Of a stretch of 64,000 bases of DNA, positions 8,966-17,376 are shown in pieces. Every line of letters starts with the position of its first letter. The stretch's first letter is position 1. Both the position numbers and the translations under genes were made by a program. The notes below the pieces were generated by a model. That model was not told the origin of the DNA, did not search any database, and saw only the letters and a list, made by a program, of their open reading frames with translations. This DNA is from Nitrincola salilacus (GTDB taxonomy: Bacteria > Pseudomonadota > Gammaproteobacteria > Pseudomonadales > Balneatricaceae): NCBI RefSeq assembly GCF_046271865.1, contig NZ_CP176580.1, positions 186,001 to 250,000 of the forward strand. Reading direction: 5' to 3'.

Positions 8966-10273
8966 TTGTCAGTAGGAGTCAAACCACTGGATCCCTCAGA
9001 GCAGAGTGTTGCTCGTTTGGTGCTGCTGCATGACAGTGCCGGTAAAGTACTGGTCATACTACCGGCTCACTCACTGCTCAGCCTTTCTGTTGTCTGGCGA
9101 CTCACCGGTCGGCAGTTACAGCCGACCAGCGCTGTTGATGCCGCTAAATTTTTCGGTCAGACGCCGCTGACTACCGCTGCAGGGCAGCGTCAGTTGCTGA
9201 AGATGACGGTGATGCTGGATGATCATTATTTGCCGGATCAGGAGGTCGCTCTGTGGGAGCCTCACAGTGGTCTGCGCTTCACAATCCAGGCAGGCTGGCT
9301 GGAGGGGGCTGATTATCAGACATCCCTTGGTCTCAGCGGAGAGGTGCTGCAAGCTCAGCACTCGCCGCATGCCGGTGTTGAGGCAATCACGCATGCAGTT
9401 GAGCGCTTTACCGCTCTGCGCGTGAAACAGCGGCTGGAGGACACGCTCGGCCTGCCGGCGTTTTCACAGACAACGCAGAAGTTACTGCTGCTGCGCTCGG
9501 ACCCATCGGCCGATGTTGATCGACTGCTGTCGGTTATTCGCGTTGATCCGAGTCTTTCCGCACAGGTGATGAGCTGGGCTGTATCGCCCTATTACGCAGC
9601 GCCAGGCAGAATCGAGTCGGTGGATGATGCGGTGATCCGAGTGCTGGGCTTTGATCTGGTGGTCAACCTGGCGTTGGGCGTGGCGATGGGTAAGGTGATG
9701 CAGGTACCGGGTCACTCGGTGCGCGGTGCGACACCTTTCTGGTTGCAGTCCGTCACTATGGCTACGCTGGCAGAGCGACTGGCCAAAGTGATGCCTGCAG
9801 CGATCAGACCCAAGCCGGGACTGGTTTACTTGTCGGGATTGTTGAACAACTTTGGTTACCTACTGTTGGCACACCTGTTTCCACCACAGTTTTCGACCTT
9901 GACGCGTTATATCGAAGCCAACCCTCATATGCCTTATGAGCTGGTAGAGCAGCAAGTGCTTAATCTGACGCGTGAGCAGGTAGGCGCCTGGTTGCTGGAA
10001 AGCTGGTCTATTCCGCCAGAGGTCTGTTTTGCTGTCCGTTACCAGAATCATCCCGAGATTGAGGGTGATGCCGTGATCTATGCCAGATTGCTGCATGTGG
10101 CTAACTGTCTGCTGCGACAGCAGGGGTTGTGTGATGGGCCGTTGGTGGAACTGGATCCGCAGTTGCTTGAACAGTTGCAGCTCAAGCCCTCGGTGGTAGA
10201 GGGCTGTATCAATGATCTGATCGCTAATCAGGATGGGATCAGGGAGCTCACCGAGCTGCTGCAGCGGCACTGA
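8966..10273 (+). CDS. HDOD-domain protein with a YbaK-like N-terminal region
   Basis: The start is a TTG at 8966, chosen because a strong AGGAGG (8953-8958) sits 7 bases upstream. The 435-residue protein has a C-terminal HDOD domain (about 160-360; RVDPSLSAQVMSWA and DDAVIRVLGFDLVVNLALGV are typical). HDOD domains are HD-like regulatory domains without assured phosphohydrolase activity, seen in signalling proteins. The first 120 residues (VLLHDSAGKVLVILPAHSLL, then TVMLDDHYL) resemble the YbaK/prolyl-tRNA-synthetase-associated fold by pattern only. It sits alone between spoT and the convergent ABC-F gene. Function unknown; a signalling role is inferred. Confidence 0.78.
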   Translation: MSVGVKPLDPSEQSVARLVLLHDSAGKVLVILPAHSLLSLSVVWRLTGRQLQPTSAVDAAKFFGQTPLTTAAGQRQLLKMTVMLDDHYLPDQEVALWEPHSGLRFTIQAGWLEGADYQTSLGLSGEVLQAQHSPHAGVEAITHAVERFTALRVKQRLEDTLGLPAFSQTTQKLLLLRSDPSADVDRLLSVIRVDPSLSAQVMSWAVSPYYAAPGRIESVDDAVIRVLGFDLVVNLALGVAMGKVMQVPGHSVRGATPFWLQSVTMATLAERLAKVMPAAIRPKPGLVYLSGLLNNFGYLLLAHLFPPQFSTLTRYIEANPHMPYELVEQQVLNLTREQVGAWLLESWSIPPEVCFAVRYQNHPEIEGDAVIYARLLHVANCLLRQQGLCDGPLVELDPQLLEQLQLKPSVVEGCINDLIANQDGIRELTELLQRH

Positions 10274-10294
10274 GCCGCCGCATGACACTGACTG

Positions 10295-12226
10295 TCAGCT
10301 TTCTGCTTCGGTCAGTGTCTGTTCCAGCTCTTCATAGGCTTCAAGCTGTTCCAGCCAGTCCGTTTCGACCTTCTCCGACAGACGCGTCTGCTCCGCCTGA
10401 TCAGCCAGCAACTGCTTCAGCTTATCCTTGTTGCTGCTGTCATACAGCGATGGGTCGCTCAACGCTGCTTCCAACTCTGACAGTTTTGCACTGATGCTCT
10501 CCATCTGCTTTTCCAGTTGCTGAACCTTCTGCTTCAGCGGTCTGAGGCGAGCGCGTTGTTCGGCCTGAATGCGTTTCAGCTCCTTGCGTTCCACCGCATT
10601 CAACGAACGGTTTTCGGCAGGCTGTGTCTCGCGCTGCACTGCTGGCTGCTGCGCTTTGGCGCGCTGGCTCAACCACTTGTGATAATCATCCAGATCACCC
10701 TTGAACTCCGTGACCTGCTCGTCTGCTACCAGCATGAACTGATCCACTGTGTTACGCAGCAGATGCCGATCATGCGACACCAGAATCAATGCCCCCTCAA
10801 ATGACTGCAGTGCCAGCGTCAAGGCATGGCGTACTTCAAGGTCCAGATGGTTGGTTGGTTCGTCGAGCAGCAGCAGGTTGGGTTTCTGCCAGGCGATCAG
10901 TGCCAGAGCCAGGCGCGCCTTCTCACCACCTGAAAAGCGGCCAATGGCATCGAGGGCATCATCGCCGACAAAGCCGAAGCTGCCGAGAAAGTTGCGCAGC
11001 TCCTGCTCGCTGGCTTCCGGAGACAGACGCTGCAGGTGCAGTATGGCCGAAGCCTGCATATCCAGTGCTTCCAGCTGATGCTGAGCAAAATAGCCTACCT
11101 TGAGATGCTCACCCTGCTGGCGCTCCCCTGTCTGCTGCGAGATCAGGCCCACGAGAGTCTTGATCAATGTTGACTTACCTGCACCATTCGGGCCGAGCAG
11201 GCCGATACGCTCTCCCGGTGCCAGATTCAGGCTGACCTGTTTCAGAATAATTTTGTCGGGATAGCCAAGATCGGCTTTATGTATCGACAGCAATGGGAAG
11301 GAGAGCTTGCTGCTGCTTTCGAAAGTGAAGCTGAAGGGGCTGTCGACATGAGCTGGTGCTATCTGCTCCATGCGCTCAAGCTCTTTCAGGCGGCTTTGTG
11401 CCTGTTTGGCTTTGGTCGCCTTGGCGCGGAAGCGGCGCACAAATTGCTCTATCTGAGCCACGCGCTCCTGTTGCTTCTCATAGGAGAGTTGCTGTTGTGC
11501 CAGGCGTTCGGCGCGGATATGCTCGAACGCGCTGTAATTGCCCTTGTACAGGGTGAGCTGTTCAGAGGCCATATGCACTATGTGGCCCATCACATTGTCG
11601 AGGAAATCACGGTCATGTGAGATCAGCAGCAGCGTGCCCGGATAACTGCGCAGCCACTGCTCCAGCCACATGATGGCGTCCAGATCCAGATGGTTGGTCG
11701 GCTCGTCGAGCAGCAGCAGGTCAGAGCGGGACATCAGCGCGCGGGCCAGATTGAGCCTGATTCGCCAGCCACCGGAAAACTCTCCGACACGTCGGGCGGA
11801 ATCAGCAGGAGCAAATCCGAGTCCTGACAATAGCTGATGGGCACGGGATTCGGCACGATAGCCATCCGCGGATTCGAGCTCCGCATGCAGCTCTGCGATG
11901 CGCGTGGCCTGATGCTCCTCTTCAGCTATCGCCAGTTGCTGCTGAATCCGGCGCAGCTGCTGGTCGCCATCCAGAATATAATCCAGTGCGGTGCGGCTGG
12001 TTTCGGCCACCTCCTGCGCCATATGCGCAATGGTGATCCCCGAAGGCATCTCCAGATCACCGGCATCGGCGTGCAGCTCGCCGAGCAGTAGTTTAAACAG
12101 GCTCGATTTACCCACGCCATTGGCTCCGACGATACCGACTTTCCAGCCGTTATGCAGTGTCAGATTGGCGTGTTCAAGCAGGCGCTGAGCGCCACGATGT
12201 ATGCTAAGGTTCTGTAGTCTGATCAT
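10295..12226 (-). CDS. yheS: ABC-F family ATPase, YheS type
   Basis: The 643-residue protein has two ATPase cassettes with no membrane domain. Cassette 1 carries GANGVGKSS (about 34-42), FSGGWRIRL and LLLDEPTNHLDL. Cassette 2 carries GPNGAGKST, FSGGEKARL and a second LLLDEPTNHLDL. The interdomain linker RRFRAKATKAKQAQSRLKEL is the ABC-F P-site tRNA-interaction region, and the C-terminal 120 residues form a charged coiled coil. ABC-F proteins act on ribosomes in translation rather than transport. The sequence follows E. coli YheS closely throughout. It is divergent from the next gene with only 19 bases between start codons. Confidence 0.93.
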   Translation of the reverse strand: MIRLQNLSIHRGAQRLLEHANLTLHNGWKVGIVGANGVGKSSLFKLLLGELHADAGDLEMPSGITIAHMAQEVAETSRTALDYILDGDQQLRRIQQQLAIAEEEHQATRIAELHAELESADGYRAESRAHQLLSGLGFAPADSARRVGEFSGGWRIRLNLARALMSRSDLLLLDEPTNHLDLDAIMWLEQWLRSYPGTLLLISHDRDFLDNVMGHIVHMASEQLTLYKGNYSAFEHIRAERLAQQQLSYEKQQERVAQIEQFVRRFRAKATKAKQAQSRLKELERMEQIAPAHVDSPFSFTFESSSKLSFPLLSIHKADLGYPDKIILKQVSLNLAPGERIGLLGPNGAGKSTLIKTLVGLISQQTGERQQGEHLKVGYFAQHQLEALDMQASAILHLQRLSPEASEQELRNFLGSFGFVGDDALDAIGRFSGGEKARLALALIAWQKPNLLLLDEPTNHLDLEVRHALTLALQSFEGALILVSHDRHLLRNTVDQFMLVADEQVTEFKGDLDDYHKWLSQRAKAQQPAVQRETQPAENRSLNAVERKELKRIQAEQRARLRPLKQKVQQLEKQMESISAKLSELEAALSDPSLYDSSNKDKLKQLLADQAEQTRLSEKVETDWLEQLEAYEELEQTLTEAES

Positions 12227-12245
12227 GCGCGGATTTTAACACAGG

Positions 12246-12809
12246 ATGTCTATTTACAACCCACTTTGGCACTACGCCATTACAGTTTATCAACGTCCCG
12301 GCGTCGAGGCGCAGTGTCTTGCGCTCCAGATGCAGGGATTGAGCGTTAATCGTTTGTTGTTATGCTGCTGGCTGGCGCAAACGGGCCGCCGGCTTCAGCC
12401 TGGTCAGCTCGCGGCAGCAGAACATTGGCAGGCATCAATTCTGCAGCCGTTACGCGCGATTCGTTATCAGGTCAGGTCGATGCGTGAGGGTGAAGAGCTG
12501 AGTGAGTGTTACCAGCAATTGAAGCGTGCGGAGCTGGCGGCTGAACAGGTCGAAATAATGCAGTTATGGCAGTGCTCTTCATCAGGGCATGCCTCAGGGG
12601 TTACAGGTGGTGCTGCTGATGGTACTGCAGAAGATACTGAGCAGGAGCCCTTGAAGCTGGCACGACAGAATATCAACACTTATCTGGCGCAACTGGGCCA
12701 AGCCCCCAGCACAGAATGCCTGACTGAGGTAGAACGCCTGCTGGGGCTCGCTTTTCCCGCCACAGGCTGCGATGATAGGCCACCCGAGATAGATCAGAAT
12801 GAACTTTAA
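12246..12809 (+). CDS. TIGR02444-type conserved protein
   Basis: This 187-residue cytosolic protein begins NPLWHYAITVYQRPGVEAQC and continues with a leucine-rich helix LLLCCWLAQTGRRL, the pattern of the TIGR02444 family found beside yheS-like genes in pseudomonads and relatives. Function is unknown. No signal peptide or membrane span is seen. The ribosome site is poor (CAGG directly against the ATG). The C-terminal part is rich in Glu, Ala and Gln and probably variable. Confidence 0.72.
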   Translation: MSIYNPLWHYAITVYQRPGVEAQCLALQMQGLSVNRLLLCCWLAQTGRRLQPGQLAAAEHWQASILQPLRAIRYQVRSMREGEELSECYQQLKRAELAAEQVEIMQLWQCSSSGHASGVTGGAADGTAEDTEQEPLKLARQNINTYLAQLGQAPSTECLTEVERLLGLAFPATGCDDRPPEIDQNEL

Positions 12810-12869
12810 TCCTGAATATCTCACTAAGCATAACGATTAGTTTATCCAACAGGTTGTAAGGACGTGAAG

Positions 12870-13559
12870 ATGAGAAAAACGACACTGGCGCTGATGCTCG
12901 CTGGAACGATGATGGCAGTGCCGGCGGTACATGCGGTTGATCTGACCAACGAAGAGCAGAAGCTGAGCTACAGTCTGGGTCTGATTCTGGGTGACAGTCT
13001 GAAGCAGGATTTTGCAGTATTGAACATGGATGCGTTTCGTGAAGGTATCGAAACCATTTATTCAGAAGGTGAGCCATTGCTGTCACGTGAAGAAGTGGCG
13101 GAAGTGATGCAGGCCTACCAGCAGCGTATTGCTGATGAACGTCGTCAGGCGTTTGAAGCCCTGTCTCAGGAAAACATCCAGAAAGGCCAGGCTTATCTGG
13201 CTGAAAACGCCAAGCGTAATGGTGTTACCACTACTGACAGCGGTTTACAGTATGAAGAGCTGGAGGCTGGTTCCGGCGCGTCTCCAACTGCTGAAGATAC
13301 TGTCAAAGTTCATTACCGTGGCCAGTTGATCGACGGTACAGAGTTCGACAGCTCCTATTCACGTAATGATCCTGTTTCCTTCCCGCTTAACGGAGTGATC
13401 CCAGGCTGGACTGAAGGTCTGCAGTTGATGAAAGAGGGTGCCAAAAGCCGCCTCGTGATCCCTGCTGAGCTGGCATATGGTGAAGGTGGTATGGGTAATG
13501 CTATCGGCCCGAACGAAACTCTGGTTTTTGAAGTCGAATTGCTTCAGATCAATCCTTGA
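12870..13559 (+). CDS. Periplasmic FKBP-type peptidyl-prolyl isomerase (FkpA/Mip-like)
   Basis: The ATG at 12870 is preferred over the GTG at 12864 because TAAGGA (12857-12862) is 7 bases upstream. The 229-residue precursor has a signal peptide (MRKTTLALMLAGTMM, cleavage after AVHA). An N-terminal dimerisation region follows (KLSYSLGLILGDSLKQD, helix to about 115), then the FKBP domain: VHYRGQLIDGTEFDSSY, the core SFPLNGVIPGWTEGLQLM and AYGEGG. It is expected to speed proline isomerisation and act as a chaperone for envelope proteins. A perfect 9-bp hairpin follows. Confidence 0.93.
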   Translation: MRKTTLALMLAGTMMAVPAVHAVDLTNEEQKLSYSLGLILGDSLKQDFAVLNMDAFREGIETIYSEGEPLLSREEVAEVMQAYQQRIADERRQAFEALSQENIQKGQAYLAENAKRNGVTTTDSGLQYEELEAGSGASPTAEDTVKVHYRGQLIDGTEFDSSYSRNDPVSFPLNGVIPGWTEGLQLMKEGAKSRLVIPAELAYGEGGMGNAIGPNETLVFEVELLQINP

Positions 13560-13579
13560 TCGAGCTCTTCGTTATGACA

Positions 13580-13601
13580 ACCGGTAGCGTCAGCTACCGG
13601 T
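13580..13601. terminator. Hairpin between convergent genes
   Basis: The arms ACCGGTAGC (13580-13588) and GCTACCGGT (13593-13601) form a perfect 9-bp stem with a 4-base loop. It lies between the FKBP stop and the stop of the minus-strand lipoprotein, so it may end transcription both ways. U-tracts on both sides are weak. Confidence 0.65.
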
Positions 13602-13615
13602 GATTTCCTCAGCGC

Positions 13616-14587
13616 TTAACGAAATGCGTTAAGCACACCATTTGACCCCAGTGCATAGTAACTCCCATCCCTGCCGAAACTGACTGCATAGATCCCGGTG
13701 CTTGTCGGGCCATAGGCTTTGAGCTTGTGCGCTTGCCAACTTTTTGTCTGTTTGCCGTCGGCCGTGTTCCAGAGTATTACTGCTCCAGCAGCTGTTCCTG
13801 TCAGTAACTGCTCACTATTGGATGCGAAGCGGGCGCTGAGGTAGGTGGTGCGGCGTTTGATCAGGGATTCGTTACCGCTCAGATGGTGCAGTATTTCACC
13901 GCTTTGCAGATCCCATAGAATCGCCTGATCCAGAGTGGCAGAGCTGAATGCCATGCGATTATCGGGGGACAGTGCAACGGTATCGACTATGTTACCCAGC
14001 GTTATCTGGTGCAGCAGTTCACCGCTGGCGAGGTCCCACAGGCGTGTGGTGTAATCATCACTGCCGGTCAGGGCAAAGCGGTTATCCTGACTCAGTGCAA
14101 CGCTTCTGACCCGCGCCGGATGTCTCAGGCTTTGAACAATGCCTCCGTTTTTGACGTCGAAATAGACGGCTTCATGGTTGGCCAGCCCCAACAGGGCAAA
14201 GTCACCGTTGCTGGACAATGACAGGTCAAGGATCTCCCCGGGTGAGCTCCAGAACCAGACCGGCTCGCCCGACTGCACATTCCACAACACCAGATCCTGA
14301 GGGTTAGCCGTAATGGCATAGTCGCCTTCGGGAGAGAAGCCGCTCTGACTGATGTTGGTGAACTCATCCTGATGATGGTTCCAATCATAGAGGCGCTCAT
14401 CCGTGCGGGTATCCCACAGGCTGCCGCCATGGGCTATGGAGCCCACCAGAGCATAATTACCATCATGCGACAGGCTGGCATCAAATGCCCCCTGAACCGT
14501 GTAATTGGACCAGTGCTCAGGCTTGGGACCATCACAGCCAGCAAGCAGTACCAGCAAAAACGGCAGCGTGAGTCGCAGTCGTTTCAA
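13616..14587 (-). CDS. WD40-like repeat lipoprotein
   Basis: The 323-residue protein has a lipoprotein signal with lipobox LLAGC (C18), followed by repeated blades of about 40 residues with typical endings such as TTRLWDLASGEL, QAILWDLQSGEIL and AVILWNTADGKQ. These form a WD40/quinoprotein-like beta propeller of about six or seven blades. Aspartate follows the lipid cysteine directly, which in the enterobacterial +2 rule favours inner-membrane retention. Its ATG lies 2 bases after the rsd stop codon, so it is translationally coupled to rsd. Role unknown; propellers usually bind other proteins. Confidence 0.8.
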   Translation of the reverse strand: MKRLRLTLPFLLVLLAGCDGPKPEHWSNYTVQGAFDASLSHDGNYALVGSIAHGGSLWDTRTDERLYDWNHHQDEFTNISQSGFSPEGDYAITANPQDLVLWNVQSGEPVWFWSSPGEILDLSLSSNGDFALLGLANHEAVYFDVKNGGIVQSLRHPARVRSVALSQDNRFALTGSDDYTTRLWDLASGELLHQITLGNIVDTVALSPDNRMAFSSATLDQAILWDLQSGEILHHLSGNESLIKRRTTYLSARFASNSEQLLTGTAAGAVILWNTADGKQTKSWQAHKLKAYGPTSTGIYAVSFGRDGSYYALGSNGVLNAFR

Positions 14588-14589
14588 GT

Positions 14590-15063
14590 TCAGACCTCGG
14601 CAACCTGAGTTCGATGCGCGTTGTGCAGCACTTCAATCAACTGATCTTCTATCTCGAATCGTTCTTCAAGTTCTTCACCCAGATGAGACAGGGCAGTCGC
14701 AAATTCACGCAATTGCCTTAGCGTCGGTTCATCAAAACTGTTGAAAGAATCATTGAAATCCAGTGCGACATCGGTTGAAGTCTGGATTTTTGGTAGCAGC
14801 AACTGGGCTTTTTCAACACTACCGTCGGCAAAGTCACTGCCTTCGCGCAGGAGTTGTTCATATACCTCAAAGTGACCGGACGAGAGGTAGTCCATCAGCA
14901 GGCTGCAGAACTTCTCCAGCTGCGTGTTCAACTCATCACCCACACGGGAATCAGGCAGATTGATGAACATACTGATAAGCTGCTGTCTCTGTTCCAGCCA
15001 CTGATCAATGATCTTGCTGACGCCACCCCATCTTTCCTTGGCGTTCCGGCATTTTTCTAACAT
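14590..15063 (-). CDS. rsd: Anti-sigma-70 regulator Rsd/AlgQ
   Basis: The start is placed at the ATG at 15063 (MLEKCRNAKERW), with GGAG 8 bases upstream, rather than at an earlier in-frame codon. The 157-residue helical protein matches Rsd/AlgQ along its length: KIIDQWLEQRQQL, FCSLLMDYLSSGHFEVYEQLL and LGEELEERFEIEDQLIEVL. Rsd binds sigma-70 region 4 and frees core polymerase for alternative sigma factors in stationary phase. That may matter here because a sigma-54 operon lies 10 kb away. It forms an operon with the WD40-like lipoprotein. Confidence 0.9.
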   Translation of the reverse strand: MLEKCRNAKERWGGVSKIIDQWLEQRQQLISMFINLPDSRVGDELNTQLEKFCSLLMDYLSSGHFEVYEQLLREGSDFADGSVEKAQLLLPKIQTSTDVALDFNDSFNSFDEPTLRQLREFATALSHLGEELEERFEIEDQLIEVLHNAHRTQVAEV

Positions 15064-15256
15064 GTTTGCTTCTCCATACACTTTAGGTAGTCAGTAGTCG
15101 ACTCAGGTCTTACCGACGGCACGCTGGAACTGAGTTGTCAGTCATGAGCTCCAATAGTAATGCCAGACTCAAACTCCATGCAACTGAGACTGGTGCTAAT
15201 CTGGTGTATACTCGGCAGGGTTAATCCTTCAGGCTGCATCAGATCGGGAGATAAAG

Positions 15257-15661
15257 ATGCGCGTTAAGACTCATTTTCTGTTTTTGATACTCTGTGCGTT
15301 GTTGCTGGTGAAGTCGGCCAGTGTAGCAGCACAGGAGCCGGACTATCTCAACTATATCGAGCTGAAGTCTTTTGTGACCAATTTCGGTCCCAATACAGGC
15401 CCGATGCGATTCATGAAAGCTGAGGTGACGTTACAGCTCGCGGAGAATGGCTCTCACACTGATGTGAGCAAGCACGTGCCGCAGATCCGTAATGATCTGG
15501 TGTTCCTGTTTAATGAACAGCAGGAGTCTGATCTGGCGACGATCGAAGCTCAGGCGATTCTGGCACAGAAGGCATTGATTGTAGTGCAGACTCTGCTCAT
15601 TGAGGAAACCGGCAAGCCACAGGTCAATGATCTGTTTTTCACCAGTCTGGTGATTCAGTAA
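15257..15661 (+). CDS. Orphan FliL-like protein with a signal peptide
   Basis: The 134-residue protein starts with a cleavable-looking signal (residues 1-25, ending SVAAQ). It then carries the FliL C-terminal pattern: YIELKSFVTNFG, MRFMKAEVTLQLA, VPQIRNDLVFLFNEQ and LIVVQTLLIEETGKPQVNDLFFTSLVIQ. True FliL has an uncleaved membrane anchor and sits in a flagellar operon, whereas this copy is alone. FliL proteins support stator function and have a stomatin/SPFH-like fold. A periplasmic role in motility is possible, but other use cannot be excluded. Confidence 0.82.
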   Translation: MRVKTHFLFLILCALLLVKSASVAAQEPDYLNYIELKSFVTNFGPNTGPMRFMKAEVTLQLAENGSHTDVSKHVPQIRNDLVFLFNEQQESDLATIEAQAILAQKALIVVQTLLIEETGKPQVNDLFFTSLVIQ

Positions 15662-15683
15662 AAGAGAGCTGGTAAAAGGGTTG

Positions 15684-15720
15684 GATGTGGTTGGGCCGGG
15701 CGCAGTGCCCGACCCACATC
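15684..15720. terminator. Large GC-rich hairpin between fliL-like and gshA
   Basis: The outer arms GATGTGG (15684-15690) and CCACATC (15714-15720) enclose an inner stem CGGGC/GCCCG. It lies between convergent stops. U-tracts are absent, so termination is inferred from position and stability. Confidence 0.55.
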
Positions 15721-15722
15721 GC

Positions 15723-17288
15723 TTATTGCGCGTTGAACTGTGCCAGAAAAGTATCAAAGTCCATTGTATCGTTGTCTTCGATACTGCTTTGCTCCAGTAA
15801 GGAAGCATTGGCCTCGCAGGTCATTTGTTGCAGCAACTCAGGTGCCAGCCGGGTAGCCATGATCTCATCTTTGTGCTGCTTTGACAGCGCCAGAGTCCAT
15901 TCGTGATGGCTGGCGCCAGAAGCCTGCAAAGAGGCAAGTACCTGGGAGGAGGGTGTCATTGAGCTGTTTTCCAGCTTTGTCTGTTGTGCTGCGACAGCCT
16001 GACGATAATGCTGGGTGCCAGATGCCTGATCCAGTAATTGAGCGGTCATATCCACTTGTTGCAGGATTTTCGCCCCCAGCGCTTCCCGAGCTATCTCTCC
16101 CTCATCACTCAGCAGTGTAAGGCCCGGCTCGCGGCCACGATTGACTATGCGATTGTGGTTCTCCGACAACAAGGCACACTCAGCATCACTGATGATGGCA
16201 TCGTTGCAATAGAGGCAGGTGACCAGGAAGGCATCCATGAAGTGCGCCTGCTCCAGACTGATACCGACCGGCAGCAGCGGATTGATATCCGTGTTACGCA
16301 CTTCAACATACTGAATACCGCGTTCACGTAACGCGTGAATCGGTTTTTCGCCGGACTCTGCCACGCGCTTCGGGCGGATATCGCTGTAGTATTCGTTTTC
16401 AATCTGCAGGATATTGCTGTTCAACTGCTGATAGTTGCCATTGACCTTCACACCCAGTCGTTCGTATTGCGGATGCGGTGTTTGAATGGCCTGTTGCAGC
16501 GATTCGGTATAGCTGCCGAGCTGGTTAAAGCAGATATTCAGGGCTGACTGGGCTCGGTTGGAGTAACCGAGATCACTCATGCGCAGGGAGGTGGCCCAGG
16601 GCAGGTACAGGGTGTCTTCGTTCAGAGTGTCGAGCTGATGAGGTCGCCCCTGCAGGAAGCTGCTTGACAGGGCCGGTGAGGCGCCGAATAGATAGAGCAG
16701 CAGCCAGCTGTAGCGTCTGAAGTTGCGAATCAAGGTGAAATAGCTGGCGGAGCGGAACGACGTCATGCTGTCGCGGTTACCGGAGATATCCTGCCAGGCG
16801 GGCCAGAGCTGTTCGGGCAGAGAGAAGTTATAGTGAATACCAGCAATGGTCTGCATCATTTTGCCGTAACGATGTTGCAGGCCTACGCGATAGATGTGCT
16901 TGAGCCGACCGATGTTGGAGTTGCCATATTCGGCAATCGGTATCTCCTCTTCCGAAAAGATATTGCAGGGCATGCTGGCACACCAGATCAGTTCCTGATC
17001 CAGCTTCGCGTAGCTGAAGCGGTGTAGATCTTCCAGGTGCTGCAACATCAGATCCGGGCGCTGAAATACGGGGGTGATAAACTCCAGCAGTGCCTCAGAG
17101 TAGTCAGTGGTGATCTGGCTGTGAGTCAGGGTCGATCCCAGAGATCTAGGGTGCGGTGTCTGAGCGAGTCTGCCTTGCCGGTCGACGCGCAGTCCCTCTT
17201 TCTCTATGCCATGTTGAAGTTGTGTCAGCAGGCCACTGTGGCCATGTTTGACAAGCTGGTTCAGGTGATGCTCAAGAGTGACTGACAA
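15723..17288 (-). CDS. gshA: Glutamate-cysteine ligase, enterobacterial type
   Basis: The enzyme joins glutamate and cysteine using ATP, the first step of glutathione synthesis. The 521 residues match the E. coli GshA length. Conserved segments include GIEKEGLRVDRQGRLA (ATP-grasp-like Glu cluster), ITTDYSEALLEFITP, MPCNIFSEEEIPIAEYGNSN and YVEVRNTDINPLLPVGI. No ATG is available near the N-terminus: the start is a TTG at 17288, preceded only by a weak AGAG element, which would keep expression low. It is followed on the same strand direction from tex by an 88-base gap. Confidence 0.95.
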   Translation of the reverse strand: MSVTLEHHLNQLVKHGHSGLLTQLQHGIEKEGLRVDRQGRLAQTPHPRSLGSTLTHSQITTDYSEALLEFITPVFQRPDLMLQHLEDLHRFSYAKLDQELIWCASMPCNIFSEEEIPIAEYGNSNIGRLKHIYRVGLQHRYGKMMQTIAGIHYNFSLPEQLWPAWQDISGNRDSMTSFRSASYFTLIRNFRRYSWLLLYLFGASPALSSSFLQGRPHQLDTLNEDTLYLPWATSLRMSDLGYSNRAQSALNICFNQLGSYTESLQQAIQTPHPQYERLGVKVNGNYQQLNSNILQIENEYYSDIRPKRVAESGEKPIHALRERGIQYVEVRNTDINPLLPVGISLEQAHFMDAFLVTCLYCNDAIISDAECALLSENHNRIVNRGREPGLTLLSDEGEIAREALGAKILQQVDMTAQLLDQASGTQHYRQAVAAQQTKLENSSMTPSSQVLASLQASGASHHEWTLALSKQHKDEIMATRLAPELLQQMTCEANASLLEQSSIEDNDTMDFDTFLAQFNAQ

Positions 17289-17376
17289 AGCTCTGATCTC
17301 TGCTCGGACTTTTATGGGTAGACACCATTATAAACCAGGAGCACTGTTTTGCAGTGTCCTTAAAGCGTCCATCTGT

